Shown here: positions 22,632 through 33,487 of the stretch, piece after piece
How positions within the stretch are numbered: position 1 is the stretch's first letter
Layout of the letters: every line of letters starts with the position of its first letter
Origin: Myxocyprinus asiaticus
Taxonomy: Eukaryota; Chordata; Actinopteri; Cypriniformes; Catostomidae
DNA: 64,000 nt
Assembly: GCF_019703515.2 (NCBI RefSeq)
Contig: NC_059356.1
Coordinates: forward strand, 26,465,197-26,529,196
Direction: 5' to 3'
Translations under genes and position numbers: made by a program
The notes under the pieces: model-generated
Told to the model about the DNA's origin: nothing
The model's database searches: none
The model's input: the letters and a program-made list of their open reading frames with translations, nothing else

Positions 22632-23625
22632 TTAAGGGGATAGTTCACCCAAAAATGAAAATTCTCTCATCATTTACTCACCCTCATATCATCCCAGATG
22701 TGTATGACTTTCTTTCTTCTGCAGAACGCAAACAAAGTTTTTTTGAGAAGAATATCTCAGCTGTGTAGGTACATACAGTGCAAGTGAATGATAACCAGAA
22801 CTCAGTAGGTCCAAATATCACATAAAGGCAACACAAAAGTAATCCATAAGACTCTAGTGGTTAAATCCATGTCTTCAGAAGTGATCCAGTTGGTTTTGGG
22901 TGAGAATACCAATAATTCCTTTTTCACTGTATATTTTGCATTGCAGTCTCTAGGCACAATCATGATTTCAAGCTTGATTACACTTCCTAGTGCTTGACAC
23001 ATGCTCAGAGTGCCAGATGGCACTAGGAAGTGTAGCTGAGTTTGAAATCACGATCGCCAAGGAAAATACTGTCAAGATTTATAGTGAAAAAGTAGGTTCA
23101 GTAGTTCGCATGTTGATGTAATCCTGAAGAGGATAGTGTAAACTTGTTTTGGCTTGCTGTCCCTTGCGGATGGCTTGAGGCTCGAGACTTGAACCGAGCT
23201 GTAACCCCCCCCCCACCAACTTGTAGAGTTATTGATGAATAGATGGGAGGAATTGGGGTTGTGGAGGGATGCCGGAAGAATTGTCGAAGCATAGAGGTAA
23301 GCAGCTGTTTACATATGCTTACTCTGGCGATGTGGTTGGTCGGATTAAATGGACAAGCTCCTCCCGAACTTAGTTTGGAAAACTCCATTAAACACCATTT
23401 GACCTGTTCTCACCCCAAACTGACTGGATCTTTCAGAAGACATGGATTAAACCACTGGAGTCTGATGGATTATGTTTATGCTAACTTGATTTGCTTTTTG
23501 GAGATTCAAAGTTCTGGCCACCACTCACTTTCATTTTATGGACCAACAGAGCGATATTCTTCTAAAAATCATAGTCATACATATGTGGGATGGCATGAGA
23601 GTGAGTAAATGATGAAAGAATTTTC
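22632..23625. mobile_element. Palindromic MITE (GGGATAGTTCACCC type), copy A, with internal insertion
   Basis: The left arm reads GGGGATAGTTCACCCAAAAA and continues to a centre near 22940-23060 (TCTAGGCACAATCATGATTT, CACTTCCTAGTGC). The right arm is a reverse copy ending with GGGATGGCATGAGAGTGAGT near 23590 and a worn tip. About 23095-23400, sequence with no counterpart in the left arm interrupts the right arm (C-run at 23206-23215), so something inserted there. Confidence 0.8.
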
Positions 23626-24006
23626 TGATTTTCTGACAGCACTGCACTAATCTGCTATATCACTGAACAGGTTCTTTGAGAATAGGTACAGATTTTGCTG
23701 CATCATTTTGGAGCTGTTAGTATCATTATTATTTTTGCATGTATCTCTATCTTTTTACCTTTTCACAGAGCCCAGCAGTTTTCTTTTTTCAGTGTCACAG
23801 ATGATCAGAAATTCAGAGATCTATTGAGTCTTTTTGTAAATCTTAAAATTAACTTAAGATTAATAATGAAAGATGATGTATGTATTTGTAACAAGCCACA
23901 TCAATATTGCCCAAATCCTTTCAGTGTATTTATTTTCTGGCAGCTGGTCACCTCCTTTCTCTCATCTGCACTCTCTATTCTGCTTATTTTCTCCCTCATT
24001 CCCTCA

Positions 24007-25640
24007 CTTTGAAATCAAAGAGTGGATGGCCAGAAATTACTTTCTTCTCAATTCTGACAAAACAGAGGTACTAATTATTGGATTAAAAACCTTTAAATAT
24101 AAGCCACTAAAATACAATTTGACTCTCGATGGATGTAATGTTACGTCGTCTTCTACAGTGAAGAACTTATGTGTTATATTTGATACCAATCTGTTGTTTG
24201 AAAATCAAATTTCCAATGTTTGTAGAACAGCATTCTTCCACCTCAGAAATATTGCTAAATTACAACACATGATCTATGTTGCTGATGCCGATAAACTAAT
24301 TCATGGGTTCATGACCTCAAGACTAGATTATTGTTATGCATTACTGGGAGGATGTCCAGCAAGATCAATAAATAAACTTCAATTGGTTCAAAATGCAGCT
24401 TCCAGAGTGCTGACTAGAACCAAGAAATATGATCATATTAGCCTCATTTTATCATCATTACATTGGCTACCTGTTAAATTTCGTATTCATTTTAAAATTC
24501 TGTTAACTACATACAAAGTTTAAATGATCTAGCTTCACAGTACTTAAGTGACATTCTGTCATGCTATATTCCATCACGTTCATTATGATCACAAAATTGT
24601 GGCCTGTTAATAGTTCCTAGAATATCAAAATCCATAAAAGGAGGTAGATACTTTTCCTATTTGGCTCCTAAACTATGGAACAGTCTCCCAAACACTGTTC
24701 AGGATGCAGACACACTCACACAGTTTAAGTTTAAACTAAAGACTCACCAGGCATACACCTCATTTATCCATCAACTCACAATTAGGCTGCTTTAGTTAGG
24801 TCTGCCGGAACCAGAAACATTTCTCATAAACATTTCTCATAATATATAACTCTGCAATAAATTGAATGGGATCTATGCTAATATTATTCTATTTATTTCC
24901 CTGTCTCAACCACGGGGTTCATATCCCGAGGTTACCAGAGCCAGCCAGATCCAGCTTCGTTCCTGCTTGGTGTCAGACTCCACTGCTGCGTGTCGCTGAG
25001 TGATGACGACAAACTACAGCCGGTACTAGCCAGACATCTCTTCAGTCTTTTATGATGGACCAAATTCAACTGTAAGACATTGGATATTTCATATGCCACT
25101 GCCTGAACCTTGGACTTAGGATGGATCTCACCGAACCTCACCAAAATGACCTGCCGGTTTGAACTGCGATGCACCTCATTGATCTCTGCCTGCATCACCT
25201 TTGTCTATTGATGAACTGCACTCTTGAAATGGAATACATAGACTATCAATGAATTGCCAACCAAAGCCTTCATCAGCCAACTAACAAAGGAAAATGCATC
25301 TAAGTGAATTTCTGCAGCTAATCCAGGATGGACTTCAAAGACATTAGTCATTAATCTTACAGTTCATACAAAATCTTTGTTTAAACACTGGCCCTTACCA
25401 CTTACTTAGTTTACAAATTTTAAACCATGATTTGCACTGCACACATATAACTAATATTGGCATTATATTCATGCTGTTTAGCCATAGGGGAACTGGCCCC
25501 CACAGTGAGCATGGTTTCTCCCAAGGTTATTTTTCTCCATTAACCAACATCTTATGGAGTTTTGTGTTCCCTGCCACAGTCGCCTACGGCCTGCTCACTG
25601 GGGTTCTAAATACAATTATTATTTAACTATTTAATTATTT
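24007..25640 (+). mobile_element. 5'-truncated L2/CR1-type LINE, sense, with 3' UTR
   Basis: The coding remnant starts near 24011 and the 3' untranslated part runs to about 25640, through TGGTTTCTCCCAAGGTTA (25511-25528) and TGCCACAGTCGCC, motifs I know from teleost LINE 3' ends. After the first stop at 24521, a second in-family segment reads YLAPKLWNSLPNTVQDADTL (about 24658-24717), the LINE C-terminal WNSLP block. The 5' part is missing, as usual for LINE insertions. The family is like that of 13817-15480. Confidence 0.78.
24011..24523 (+). pseudogene. LINE reverse transcriptase C-terminal fragment
   Basis: An open segment reads EWMARNYFLLNSDKTEVLII, KNLCVIFDTNLLFENQI, SRLDYCYALLGGCP, KLQLVQNAASRVLTRTKKYD and HISLILSSLHWLPVKFRIHF. 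These blocks (LNxxKTE, LGVxxD, SRLDYCNxL, QLVQNAAARLLT, LHWLPVxxRIxFK) are the conserved thumb region of L2/CR1-type reverse transcriptases. The palm with the YADD motif lies upstream in an intact LINE and is missing here. The frame ends at a TAA just after ILLTTYKV. Confidence 0.88.
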
Positions 25641-27039
25641 ATTTTTATACTCAATATACAATCATATTTAAACTCAATCAAATCAGCCAATACTGAATTT
25701 ATTTTTGCTGCTTGTTCAATAAATTAATTAAAATTAGCTAATGCAACACAATTCTTGAACATTTTCATAAACTTTTCATTGCATGCAAGCAATTAAATAC
25801 ACAAAATGGAGGTTGAATGCATTTTTCTTCACTAAATTATTTCTTAATATTTTTTATGCTAGGGGGAAAAAAACTAAGTAAAAGCCACATTTGTTAAAAA
25901 TGTATTAAAAATGTATTATGTATTATACTATATACAGTATATACTATATAATAGTGTATAATTGTATTATATAGTAATATAATGTAGCATTTTTAAAGTG
26001 GAGTGACTTTATCAGAAAAGTGTTCTGGTGACACAAATTTAAATCTTGAACAGTCCTTTACATTTTCATCAAATCCAGTTGACACAACTAAATGAATTTA
26101 AGTTTGTACAACAATACTAAAAATTGTGAACCTACATTGGGAACCTGTAGTTGAGTCCATGGACTTGAGCATTGCACAAAATGCAAAAAGAACAGTTACC
26201 TCATTATGAAAATAATTACCATACCTCTCAGGTCAATCACCTACAGTCAGAGGCAAGAGGTCAACATTTAGATGCATTCTCTGATTCTGCAGAAGCATAA
26301 AACATTCAGATTAATATTCAGAAATTATTCAGAGTCACAGCAGCTGCATAATTTGCTCAATTACTCAACTGGGGATAATTAAATATATCAGTTATATATT
26401 CAGGCAGTTTTAAACAGTAAATTTAAAATGTATACTGTAACTAGCTAGAATTAAGTTGAATGTGATGTTATAGAGCAGTGGAGGTAAAGGAGATACAGTC
26501 ATGAGTAGCTGGGACTCATGGTGGACAGAGGCTTGGGCTGTTGAACAATCAGTTGAATGCATCCAAAGGAGAGAGAAAAGACCACTTTGTGTGTCTACCA
26601 CCAAAGGTTAAAATAATTTTTCTTATCCCAGCTTACAGTATATACACAGACAATTATAAGACATTTGTAGGTTGATTTCCCTGAAATGTTTAAACACTGT
26701 GGCTTGGTTGGTACCAGTAATGTTCTAGGGCTCTAGGGCACCTATCTTTCTTTGGATTTTGCATATGCCCACCTAAAATAAGTGATGATACATATTGCAG
26801 CCAGAACAACGCGTAGGCTTTTGACCCAGAACTTTGTTTGAAATCTGTCAATATTTGTTGTTGATTGTTGACGCTAGAGGTGTAGAGATTACACATCTTT
26901 AAAAAATATCTACCAAGAAGAGAAAACTATTAGCAATAATCTGAGACAAACACTAAAAAAAGCCTTCACACAAGAACTTTTCTCTAAACCGGTATACAGA
27001 TCTCTCTCTTTTTCAGTCACCCTGCCTCACTCTCTCTCT
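25641..27039. other. Non-coding stretch
   Basis: No gene seen. An AT-rich near-palindromic run lies about 25915-25985. CT-rich sequence lies near 27000-27055. Confidence 0.45.
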
Positions 27040-27640
27040 TCTCCCTTTTTCTAGCAAGGAGTTAATAATATTAAGTAGAGGTTCTGAAATTACAGGGAAT
27101 ACCTCTTTTAAGAGCTTAGTTGGTATTGGATCTAACATACATGTTGTGACTTTTGATTTTTTGATAAGTTTTGTTAGCTCTTCATAACATATGACAGAGA
27201 AAGATTGAAGTTTTCATAACATATGACAGAGAAGGATTGAGGAAAATTATGAGACACTGGTTTCTGAGGTGCTGTGACTGCATAATTCCAGTTTTATTTC
27301 TGACGATTTCTATTTTATCAGTAAAAAATATTAATGAAGTCATTACTCTTGTGCTGCGACGGGATATCTGGTTCAGTCGAGGCTTTATTCCTAACCAATT
27401 TAGCCACAGTGCTGAATAAACACCTAGGATTGTTGTGGTTATTTTCAATGAGTTTGCTCAAATATGCTGACCTGGCAGCTTTTAGTGCCTGTCTGTAGCT
27501 ACAGACACTATCCTTCTATGCACTGCAATTTTCCTCTAATTTTGTATTCTTCAACTTGTGCTCCTTTCTCCGAGCTGCTCTCTTGAGAGTGTGAGTGTGA
27601 TCATTGTACCATGGTACGGGGAACTGTGGTGATGATGATG
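27040..27640 (-). mobile_element. LINE fragment, region between endonuclease and RT, antisense
   Basis: The minus strand gives, with frame changes, DHTHTLKRAARRKEHKL (near 27560-27612), then NNHNNPRCLFSTVAKL and SLIFFTDKIEIVRNKTGI (near 27290-27345). These are typical of the linker before the RT domain of teleost L2/CR1-type LINEs (the NPRxLFSTV and FFTDKI blocks). A 31-bp direct duplication (TTCATAACATATGACAGAGA twice, 27181-27240) lies inside it. It is a broken fragment with no catalytic motif. Confidence 0.7.
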
Positions 27641-28274
27641 TTACAGTGGACACTGCCGGTGTAAATGTGAAGGTGGCTTGTGTATGTTTTGGGGAGCGTA
27701 GGACCAGATTAGCATGGCCATTGTTTTCTGCCTGGTCCATTTTCTTCCCATCACAGTCAGTCATGCTATTGTGCTCCTGTTGTCAGCTCATTAATATATG
27801 CTCCTGCTCTCTTGCCAGCCTTCTCGATCTCCTCCCATCCCTCTCTGCATCCCTCCCTCCCCCCACTTCCAAAAGTCAAGGTCAGGCAATTTTACCTTTG
27901 GTTTTTCAAATGTGAAAACAGATTCATATCACCACTCCACCCCCAGTTCCATTTTCACTGGTCATTGGCACTAAAGAGAGATACCGAGCGTGAGTGAATG
28001 TGTGTCCTCTTCTTTGCCTGGTGGAGGAGTTTAATAAATATGGTGTCACTCTGCTGTGTGGCATGTGAGATTGCTTAGCCTGCTGTCTGTGACATAGGGG
28101 AATGCTTTTGAATGGCAGACCTTTCTAATAGGGCTGCGGAGTACACACAGGGTCTGAGAACAATACAGAGAGTCATATGGAAACTGCTAATGAAGTCGCC
28201 TGAAAAGCTTGTATTCATTGAAATTGCTGTCAGATTATATTAGTCAGATATTGTTTCCACTGCACTTATTTATT
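27641..28274. other. Non-coding stretch
   Basis: It has CT-rich sequence (CCATCCCTCTCTGCATCCCT, near 27836) and no recognisable gene. Part of 27641-27770 may belong to the neighbouring LINE fragment. Confidence 0.4.
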
Positions 28275-28669
28275 TGTAACACCTGAGCGGTCTCCTGCCC
28301 ACCAAAGGGAGCCCTCACCTGAATTCTGAACTGTCACTTCCTGTTTCCTGCCACATCAGTTCCTGTATTGTCATTTCCTGTTTACCTAGTATATAAGCCA
28401 TGCATGCTCATTCATATATTGTGAATTATTGCCAAATCATCTGCCTTACCAAGAGTTTATATCATTGCCTGATTGCCTAGTGTTTTGACCTGTTTGTTTT
28501 GACTTCTCTTTTGGATCTTCCCTTTTGCCTGTTTGCCTGGTTGGATTGCTTTACTGTGTTTTTGACCTCACTGCCTGTTTTTCTGACACTGTGTTTGGAT
28601 TTCGATGGACTGTTTGAATAAACATCCGCATATGGATTCTTCCTCGGCTTCCGCCTCTTCATCATTACA
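28275..28669 (+). repeat. Solo LTR of a gypsy-type element with perfect target duplication
   Basis: It begins TGTAACACCTGAG and ends CATCATTACA. TTATT lies on both sides (28270-28274 and 28670-28674). It has a TATA box (GTATATAAGCC near 28390) and a polyadenylation signal AATAAA (28617-28622). No internal retroviral-type sequence follows. Such a solo LTR with an intact duplication results from recombination between the two LTRs of a full element. The overall make-up resembles the LTRs at 16341 and 32958. Confidence 0.85.
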
Positions 28670-28704
28670 TTATTACCAAATGTGTTGTGTTTTTTGCATG
28701 CTTA

Positions 28705-29925
28705 CACTGGCAGCCAAAAGTTTGGAATAATGTACAGATTTTGCTGTTTCGGAAGGAAATTGGTACTTTAATTCACCAAAGTGGCATTCAACTGATCACA
28801 AAGTATAGTCAGGACATTACTGATGTAAAAAACAGCACCATCACTATTTGAAAAAAGTCATTTTTTATCAAATCTAGACAGGCCCCATTTCCAGCAGTCA
28901 TCACTCCAACATCTTATCCTTGAGTAATCATGCTGAATTGCTAATTTGGTACTAGAAAAAAACTTGCCATTATATCAAACACTGCTGAAAGCTATTTGGT
29001 TTGTTAAATGAAGCTTAACATTGTCTTTGTGTTTTTGAGTTGCCACAGTATGCAATAGACTGGCATGCCTTAAGGTCAATATTAGGTCAAAAATGTAAAA
29101 AAAGAAACAGCTTTCTCTAGGAAGTCGTCAGTCAATCATTGTTTTGAGGAATGAGGGCTATACAATGCTTGAATTGCCAAAAAAAATGAAGATTTCATAC
29201 AAAGGTGTACACTACAGTCTTCAAAGACAAAGGACAACTGCCTCTAACAAGGACAGAAAGAGATGTGGAAGGCCAGATGTACAACTAAACAAGAGGATAA
29301 GTACATCAGAGTCTCTAGTTTGAGAAGTAGACGCCTCACATGTCCTCAGCTGACAGCTTCATTGAATTCTACCTGCTCAACACCAGTTTCATGTACAACA
29401 GTAAAAAAAAGATTCAGGGGTACAGGCCTTATTGGAAGAATTGCAAAGAAAAAGCCACTTTTGAAACAGAAAAACAAAAAGAAAAGGTTAGAGTGGGCAA
29501 AGAAACACAGATACTAGACAACGGATAATTGGAAAAGAGTGTTATGAATCTTAAACCCATTGAGCTTTTGTGGGATCAGCTAGACTGTAAGGTGCGTGAG
29601 AAGTGCCCGACAAGACAGCCACATCTATGGCAAGTGCTACAGGAAGCGTGGGGTGAAATGTCACCTGAGTATATGGACAAACTGACAGCTGGAATAACAA
29701 GGATCTGCAAAGTTGTCATTGCTGCATGTGGTGGATTTTTTGATGAGAACTCTTTGAAGAAGTTTAAGAAGTTCTGAATTTTTTTTTCAAATTGTAATTT
29801 TTCACGTTTTTAATGTCCTGACTATACATTGTGATCAGTTGAATGCCACTTTGGTGAATAAAAGTACCAATTTCTTTCCATAAGAGCAAAATCTGTACAT
29901 TATTAAAAGATTTTGGCCGACAGTG
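28705..29925 (+). mobile_element. Tc1-like transposon with the catalytic middle deleted
   Basis: The left end CACTGGCAGCCAAAAGTTTG matches, with changes, the reverse strand of the right end (CACTGTCGGCCAAAATCTTT). TA flanks both (28703-28704, 29926-29927). Further in, ATGTACAGATTTTGC is shared by both ends and AAAGTGGCATTCAACTGATC repeats inverted near 28780 and 29835, so each terminal repeat is over 100 bp. The 1221-bp length is short of a full Tc1 element because the middle of the transposase is gone. Confidence 0.9.
29263..29777 (+). pseudogene. Tc1 transposase remnants (DNA-binding and C-terminal parts)
   Basis: 29263-29517 keeps the second helix-turn-helix area (RRLTCPQLTASLNS and TVKKRFRGTGLIGR) and a Lys-rich stretch LLKQKNKKKRLEWAKKHR, the usual join to the catalytic domain. 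29529-29777 keeps the end: NLKPIELLWDQLDCKVRE, where NPIE should be (here KPIE), and RICKVVIAACGGFF. Between them the sequence holding both catalytic Asp residues is deleted and the frame breaks. The Glu of PIELLW remains. It cannot be active. Confidence 0.88.
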
Positions 29926-29927
29926 TA

Positions 29928-30593
29928 TATCTCAATGTGTCTATGCGCATTTGTGCGGGTTTTTTACATAAATGTTAACTACACAGTAGTTGTCGACCAA
30001 TATGTGTTTTTAATGGCTAATACCAATGCTGACATTTAGAGAGCAAGATGGCCAATGGCTAATATAATGCTGACATATACATACATAATTTCAGAATGGA
30101 AAATTTGCTGGAATAAAAACTTGTTATTTTGTATACCCAAAAAAAAAATAAAGACAGAAAATTATTTTGGACCTGGCATAAGGCTAAACTACCACTTCTG
30201 TTCTGTTTCTCAAAATGACCAAATATTGTCTGATTACTTGGCCTGGATAATATACAGTGGCTACAAAGTATTTGGATACAAAGTCAAAAAATGTGTGGCA
30301 TACAGTAATTAAAATAAGCCATACTTAAAAATACATGAATGTTTTTGCATTATAACAAAATATCGAACCAAGTGGCATTTATTTTTAAGCAATAGCATCA
30401 ATAATTATTAAGCAAAACATTTCAGAAGAAGGTTAGATTTGTTAGGTTTCAGATGTTGTTCAAAATGAAGACAAATGTATTTGGACACTTACTTGTTGAC
30501 CAATGTTATTGGAACATGTCCATAGTTAATGTGATGAACTGCACACAATTAAATCCCCAGCACATTCACAGAGAAGTTCTTTTTCATTCTTCG
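29928..30593. other. Non-coding stretch containing a Tc1-type relic
   Basis: About 30254-30500 is a relic beginning CAGTGGCTACAAAGTATTTG after a TA. It shares the AAAATATCGAACCAAGTGGC and AAACATTTCAGAAGAAGG area with the copies at 22050 and 37880. The remaining sequence is AT-rich and shows nothing else. Confidence 0.5.
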
Positions 30594-30601
30594 CTCAGAA
30601 C

Positions 30602-32087
30602 CAGGGGCGGACTAGCACTAAAAAGTGGCCCTGGACTTTCTGACCCAGAGCGGCCAATCAAACTCAGCCCGCAACACACCACACCAGCTCATTGATTTCA
30701 TTTTCTGGTTCAATTTCAGATTTTTGTGTTGAAAAAAAATTCTATTGACTGCTAGTCATGACAACGGGCCCCACCAGTGCAAAAATCGTCATAAATTTAA
30801 AACAAATAAAATCACTGTAAATGTGATGAGTGGAATTTTTAGAGAAAGCACTAAAAATAAGCACTTGATAGTTCAGACAAATAACATGTCCGAAAACTTT
30901 TTTTCCCAACATACAGATGTTAGGTTAAAATGTACATGAAAGTACAAGGGAAAGTGTGTATTTTAGGTGCTGTGACAAGTCAGCATTAAGATATTAATCA
31001 CCTTTCAACTTTTTTCCAGAAGTGCAAATAAACTCTTTTCTTAGTTAATATGAATTTGTGGAAACAACAAGTACAATAATAATATATTATATATGTATAT
31101 ATAGCTATTCAAGATCATAAAATGTTGTTTAAAATAGTTAGATGAAGAAAGTGTCACATAGCAGGACACTGATGACAATGCTTAAAATTTCATGTAAATT
31201 ACCCACATAACTATGTGTAAATGTTTATCTAAATAAATCAATGAAAACAAAGTTGCCCAGAATATGTACATATAAATATAAACAAATATAAATATATGTA
31301 AAAATAAAAATAAACATACCTCTTAAAGATTTTTTGCAGATTAATTGCTCATATGTTCACTCTATGTGAATTTGTTGCATCTTTATATCTGCAGTGTTTT
31401 AATTCCTTCCCCAGATTATTCTTGAAAAAAGGTGAAAAGTTCTGTGCTTTGACAAGTGCTGTTTCTGCTATCCTTTAAACAAAGTAAGCCTCAAAGACTC
31501 AAATAGCCACAAAGTAATATTTTTCATGACTTATTTTCTGCATTTTTATCAGGTGTGAGCATTGTTCAGCAAGCCTCGCTTCAGCTCCCAGAAATGCTTT
31601 GCGGTATTAATAAATTATGCAGATGACTATATACTGCTCAAAGTTTGCTTGCTACTGTTTGCCGATCTTATTTATGCTGCTGTTATTGTATTTGTTGTAA
31701 CTCGCAGTTATTTGTCATTTTGTGATTATTCAGAGCTCATCTTATACTTAATGTTGTTTTTGGTTGTCACCATTACTGTTATTCGTATGTCAAATAATGA
31801 AGTCCATATGAGTTACGGAGTAAATGTGCAAATGTAAACCGTGCCACAATGGAAGCGATTTCAAAATAAAAGTCATTACATGATTTCAAAATATTTTGAT
31901 TTTTAAATTTGTTTTGACCTTACTAAATTTATAGAATTCTCATGGTACCTGCACGGCTATGGAGCCCAGGGCGGCCGACAATATCTACTGTAGGATGGCC
32001 GGTACTTGTGCTGCAGCGGGCCGTCACAAATTACCCAGTGGCCCACTGGGAAAACTCCCGGTGCTCCCGATGGCCAGTCTGCCCCTG
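30602..32087. mobile_element. hAT-type non-autonomous element, 1.49 kb
   Basis: The left end reads CAGGGGCGGACTAGCAC; the right end on the reverse strand reads CAGGGGCAGACTGGCCATCG. The flanks are CTCAGAAC (30594-30601) and CTCAGAGC (32088-32095), an 8-bp target duplication with one mismatch. CAGGG ends and 8-bp duplications fit hAT. The AT-rich body has only small frames (for example 31562-31837), none resembling a hAT transposase, so it depends on a partner element. Confidence 0.8.
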
Positions 32088-32473
32088 CTCAGAGCCAAAA
32101 AGAAGTCTGAAACAGCTGAGCAATGACATACTGTTTGCAAACATTCAGACACTGCAGGGGGATGTGATTAGAGAAGCATTTAAATATGAGGACGCTCAGG
32201 ACTGCATGTAAAATATTAACTAATATGACATTAAAACATGTTATCAATTACTTCATGCTTGATCGTTCTGTGAATAGAATATACACGAGATCAGTAAAAG
32301 ATGCTTTTTTAACCACTCGAGGATGATTTAAAGTAAAATATATGCAGTAGAAAATGTGTAATTTGTCTAGTTTACATTCTGAAATCATGGCGCTAATGTG
32401 CTAACATGCTAAACACAGCCATAATATGCGCAGATTTCACTCTGTTATTGTAATTTATGATGACTCTGATACT

Positions 32474-32697
32474 GGGCAATGGTGGCTCAGCGGTTAAGGC
32501 TCTTGGTTACTGATCAGAAGGTCAGGGATTCAAGCCCCAACACTGCCAAGTTGCCACTGTTGAGCCCTTGAGCAAGGCCCTTGACTCTATCTGCTCCAGG
32601 GGTGCTGTATCATGGCTGACCCTGCACTCTGATCCCAGCTTGGCTGGGATATGTGAAAAAAAGAATTTCACTGTATATGTGCAAATGTGTGATAAAT
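32474..32697 (+). mobile_element. tRNA-derived SINE (about 220 bp)
   Basis: GGTGGCTCAGCGGTTAAGG is an A-box and GGGATTCAAGCCCC a B-box. The body has CCCTTGAGCAAGGCCCTTGA, CTCCAGGGGTGCTGTATCAT and a 3' part AAAGAATTTCACTGTATATG. The head-and-body combination is a well-known teleost SINE. The tail runs into AT-rich (AATTAT)n sequence. No clear target duplication. Confidence 0.85.
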
Positions 32698-32957
32698 TAA
32701 TTATAATTATTATAATTATACTACTGCAAAGATTGGTGTATAAAAGAGTGTTAATGGGCAGGATACAGACAATAATGATGCTAATAGAGGCATATCTCAC
32801 TTTAGGCAGATGTGTGAATGGCATTCTGCTGCAGATGGCACATGAGTGAATCAGCATATAAAACAAAAGAGTGAACAGGCACTTAAGAGTATTTTAATCA
32901 ATTTTTGTTTCTTTTTGTAGTCTATCTATATGAACGCCCCCCTACGTCATTCCCTGA

Positions 32958-33412
32958 TGTAATGTTTAATGTGTGTGTTCATGTATATCATGTCTTTTAT
33001 TTTGTATTCTAGTTCCTGTTTCATGTCATGTGTTCCCTAGTCATGTGATGTCCTGTTTTCCCTCCATGTTCATGTGTCTTGTTTTCATTGGTTCATTGTT
33101 TGATTATCTTGTTTAGAGTTCTGTTTGTTCATTGGTTTATGTTCTCCCATGTCCAAGTATTTAAGCCCTCACATTTTCCATTGTTGTTTGTCAGGTATTG
33201 CGAATGTAACGTTGTCAGTTTATGTCAAGCCATGTTTATGTCAAGCCATGTTTATGTCAAGTCAAGTTTTAAGTCAAGTCAAGTTTTAAGTCAAGTTCAT
33301 GTTTATGTTTCACGTTTGTAATTAGGATTTTGTGGATATCACATTTTGTCAATAAAATTGCACTTGGGTTCTTCACGTCTTCGTCTGCCTGTCATTGCTA
33401 AGCTACGTTACA
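32958..33412 (+). repeat. 5' LTR of the pol-less LTR element
   Basis: A TATA-type box CAAGTATTTAAGCC lies near 33155-33168, GTCAGGTATT (33190-33199) near the expected start, and AATAAA near 33351. The block 33219-33305 contains tandem TATGTCAAGCCATGTT and TCAAGTTTTAAG units. The 3' LTR has fewer, which explains most of the 25-bp length difference. Confidence 0.9.
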
Positions 33413-33414
33413 GA

Positions 33415-33424
33415 AATACCTGAC
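33415..33424 (+). promoter_or_regulatory. Putative self-priming primer-binding site
   Basis: Two bases after the LTR, AATACCTGAC is the exact 10-base reverse complement of GTCAGGTATT (33190-33199), which lies about 25-30 bases after the TATA-type box and so near the predicted RNA 5' end. There is no TGG start as for tRNA priming. This fits Tf1/sushi-style self-priming. The match is longer than in the 16-kb element. Confidence 0.6.
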
Positions 33425-33487
33425 CAGCAATGAACCCAGCAATCCAGCTCCTCCGCCTACGTCAGGGGACGTCCCCTGGAGGACTAT

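Noticed and set aside
23695..24012. Hydrophobic 105-codon frame before the LINE fragment
   Set aside because: It has no start context or signal-peptide-like layout that I trust, and it overlaps the LINE border in another frame.
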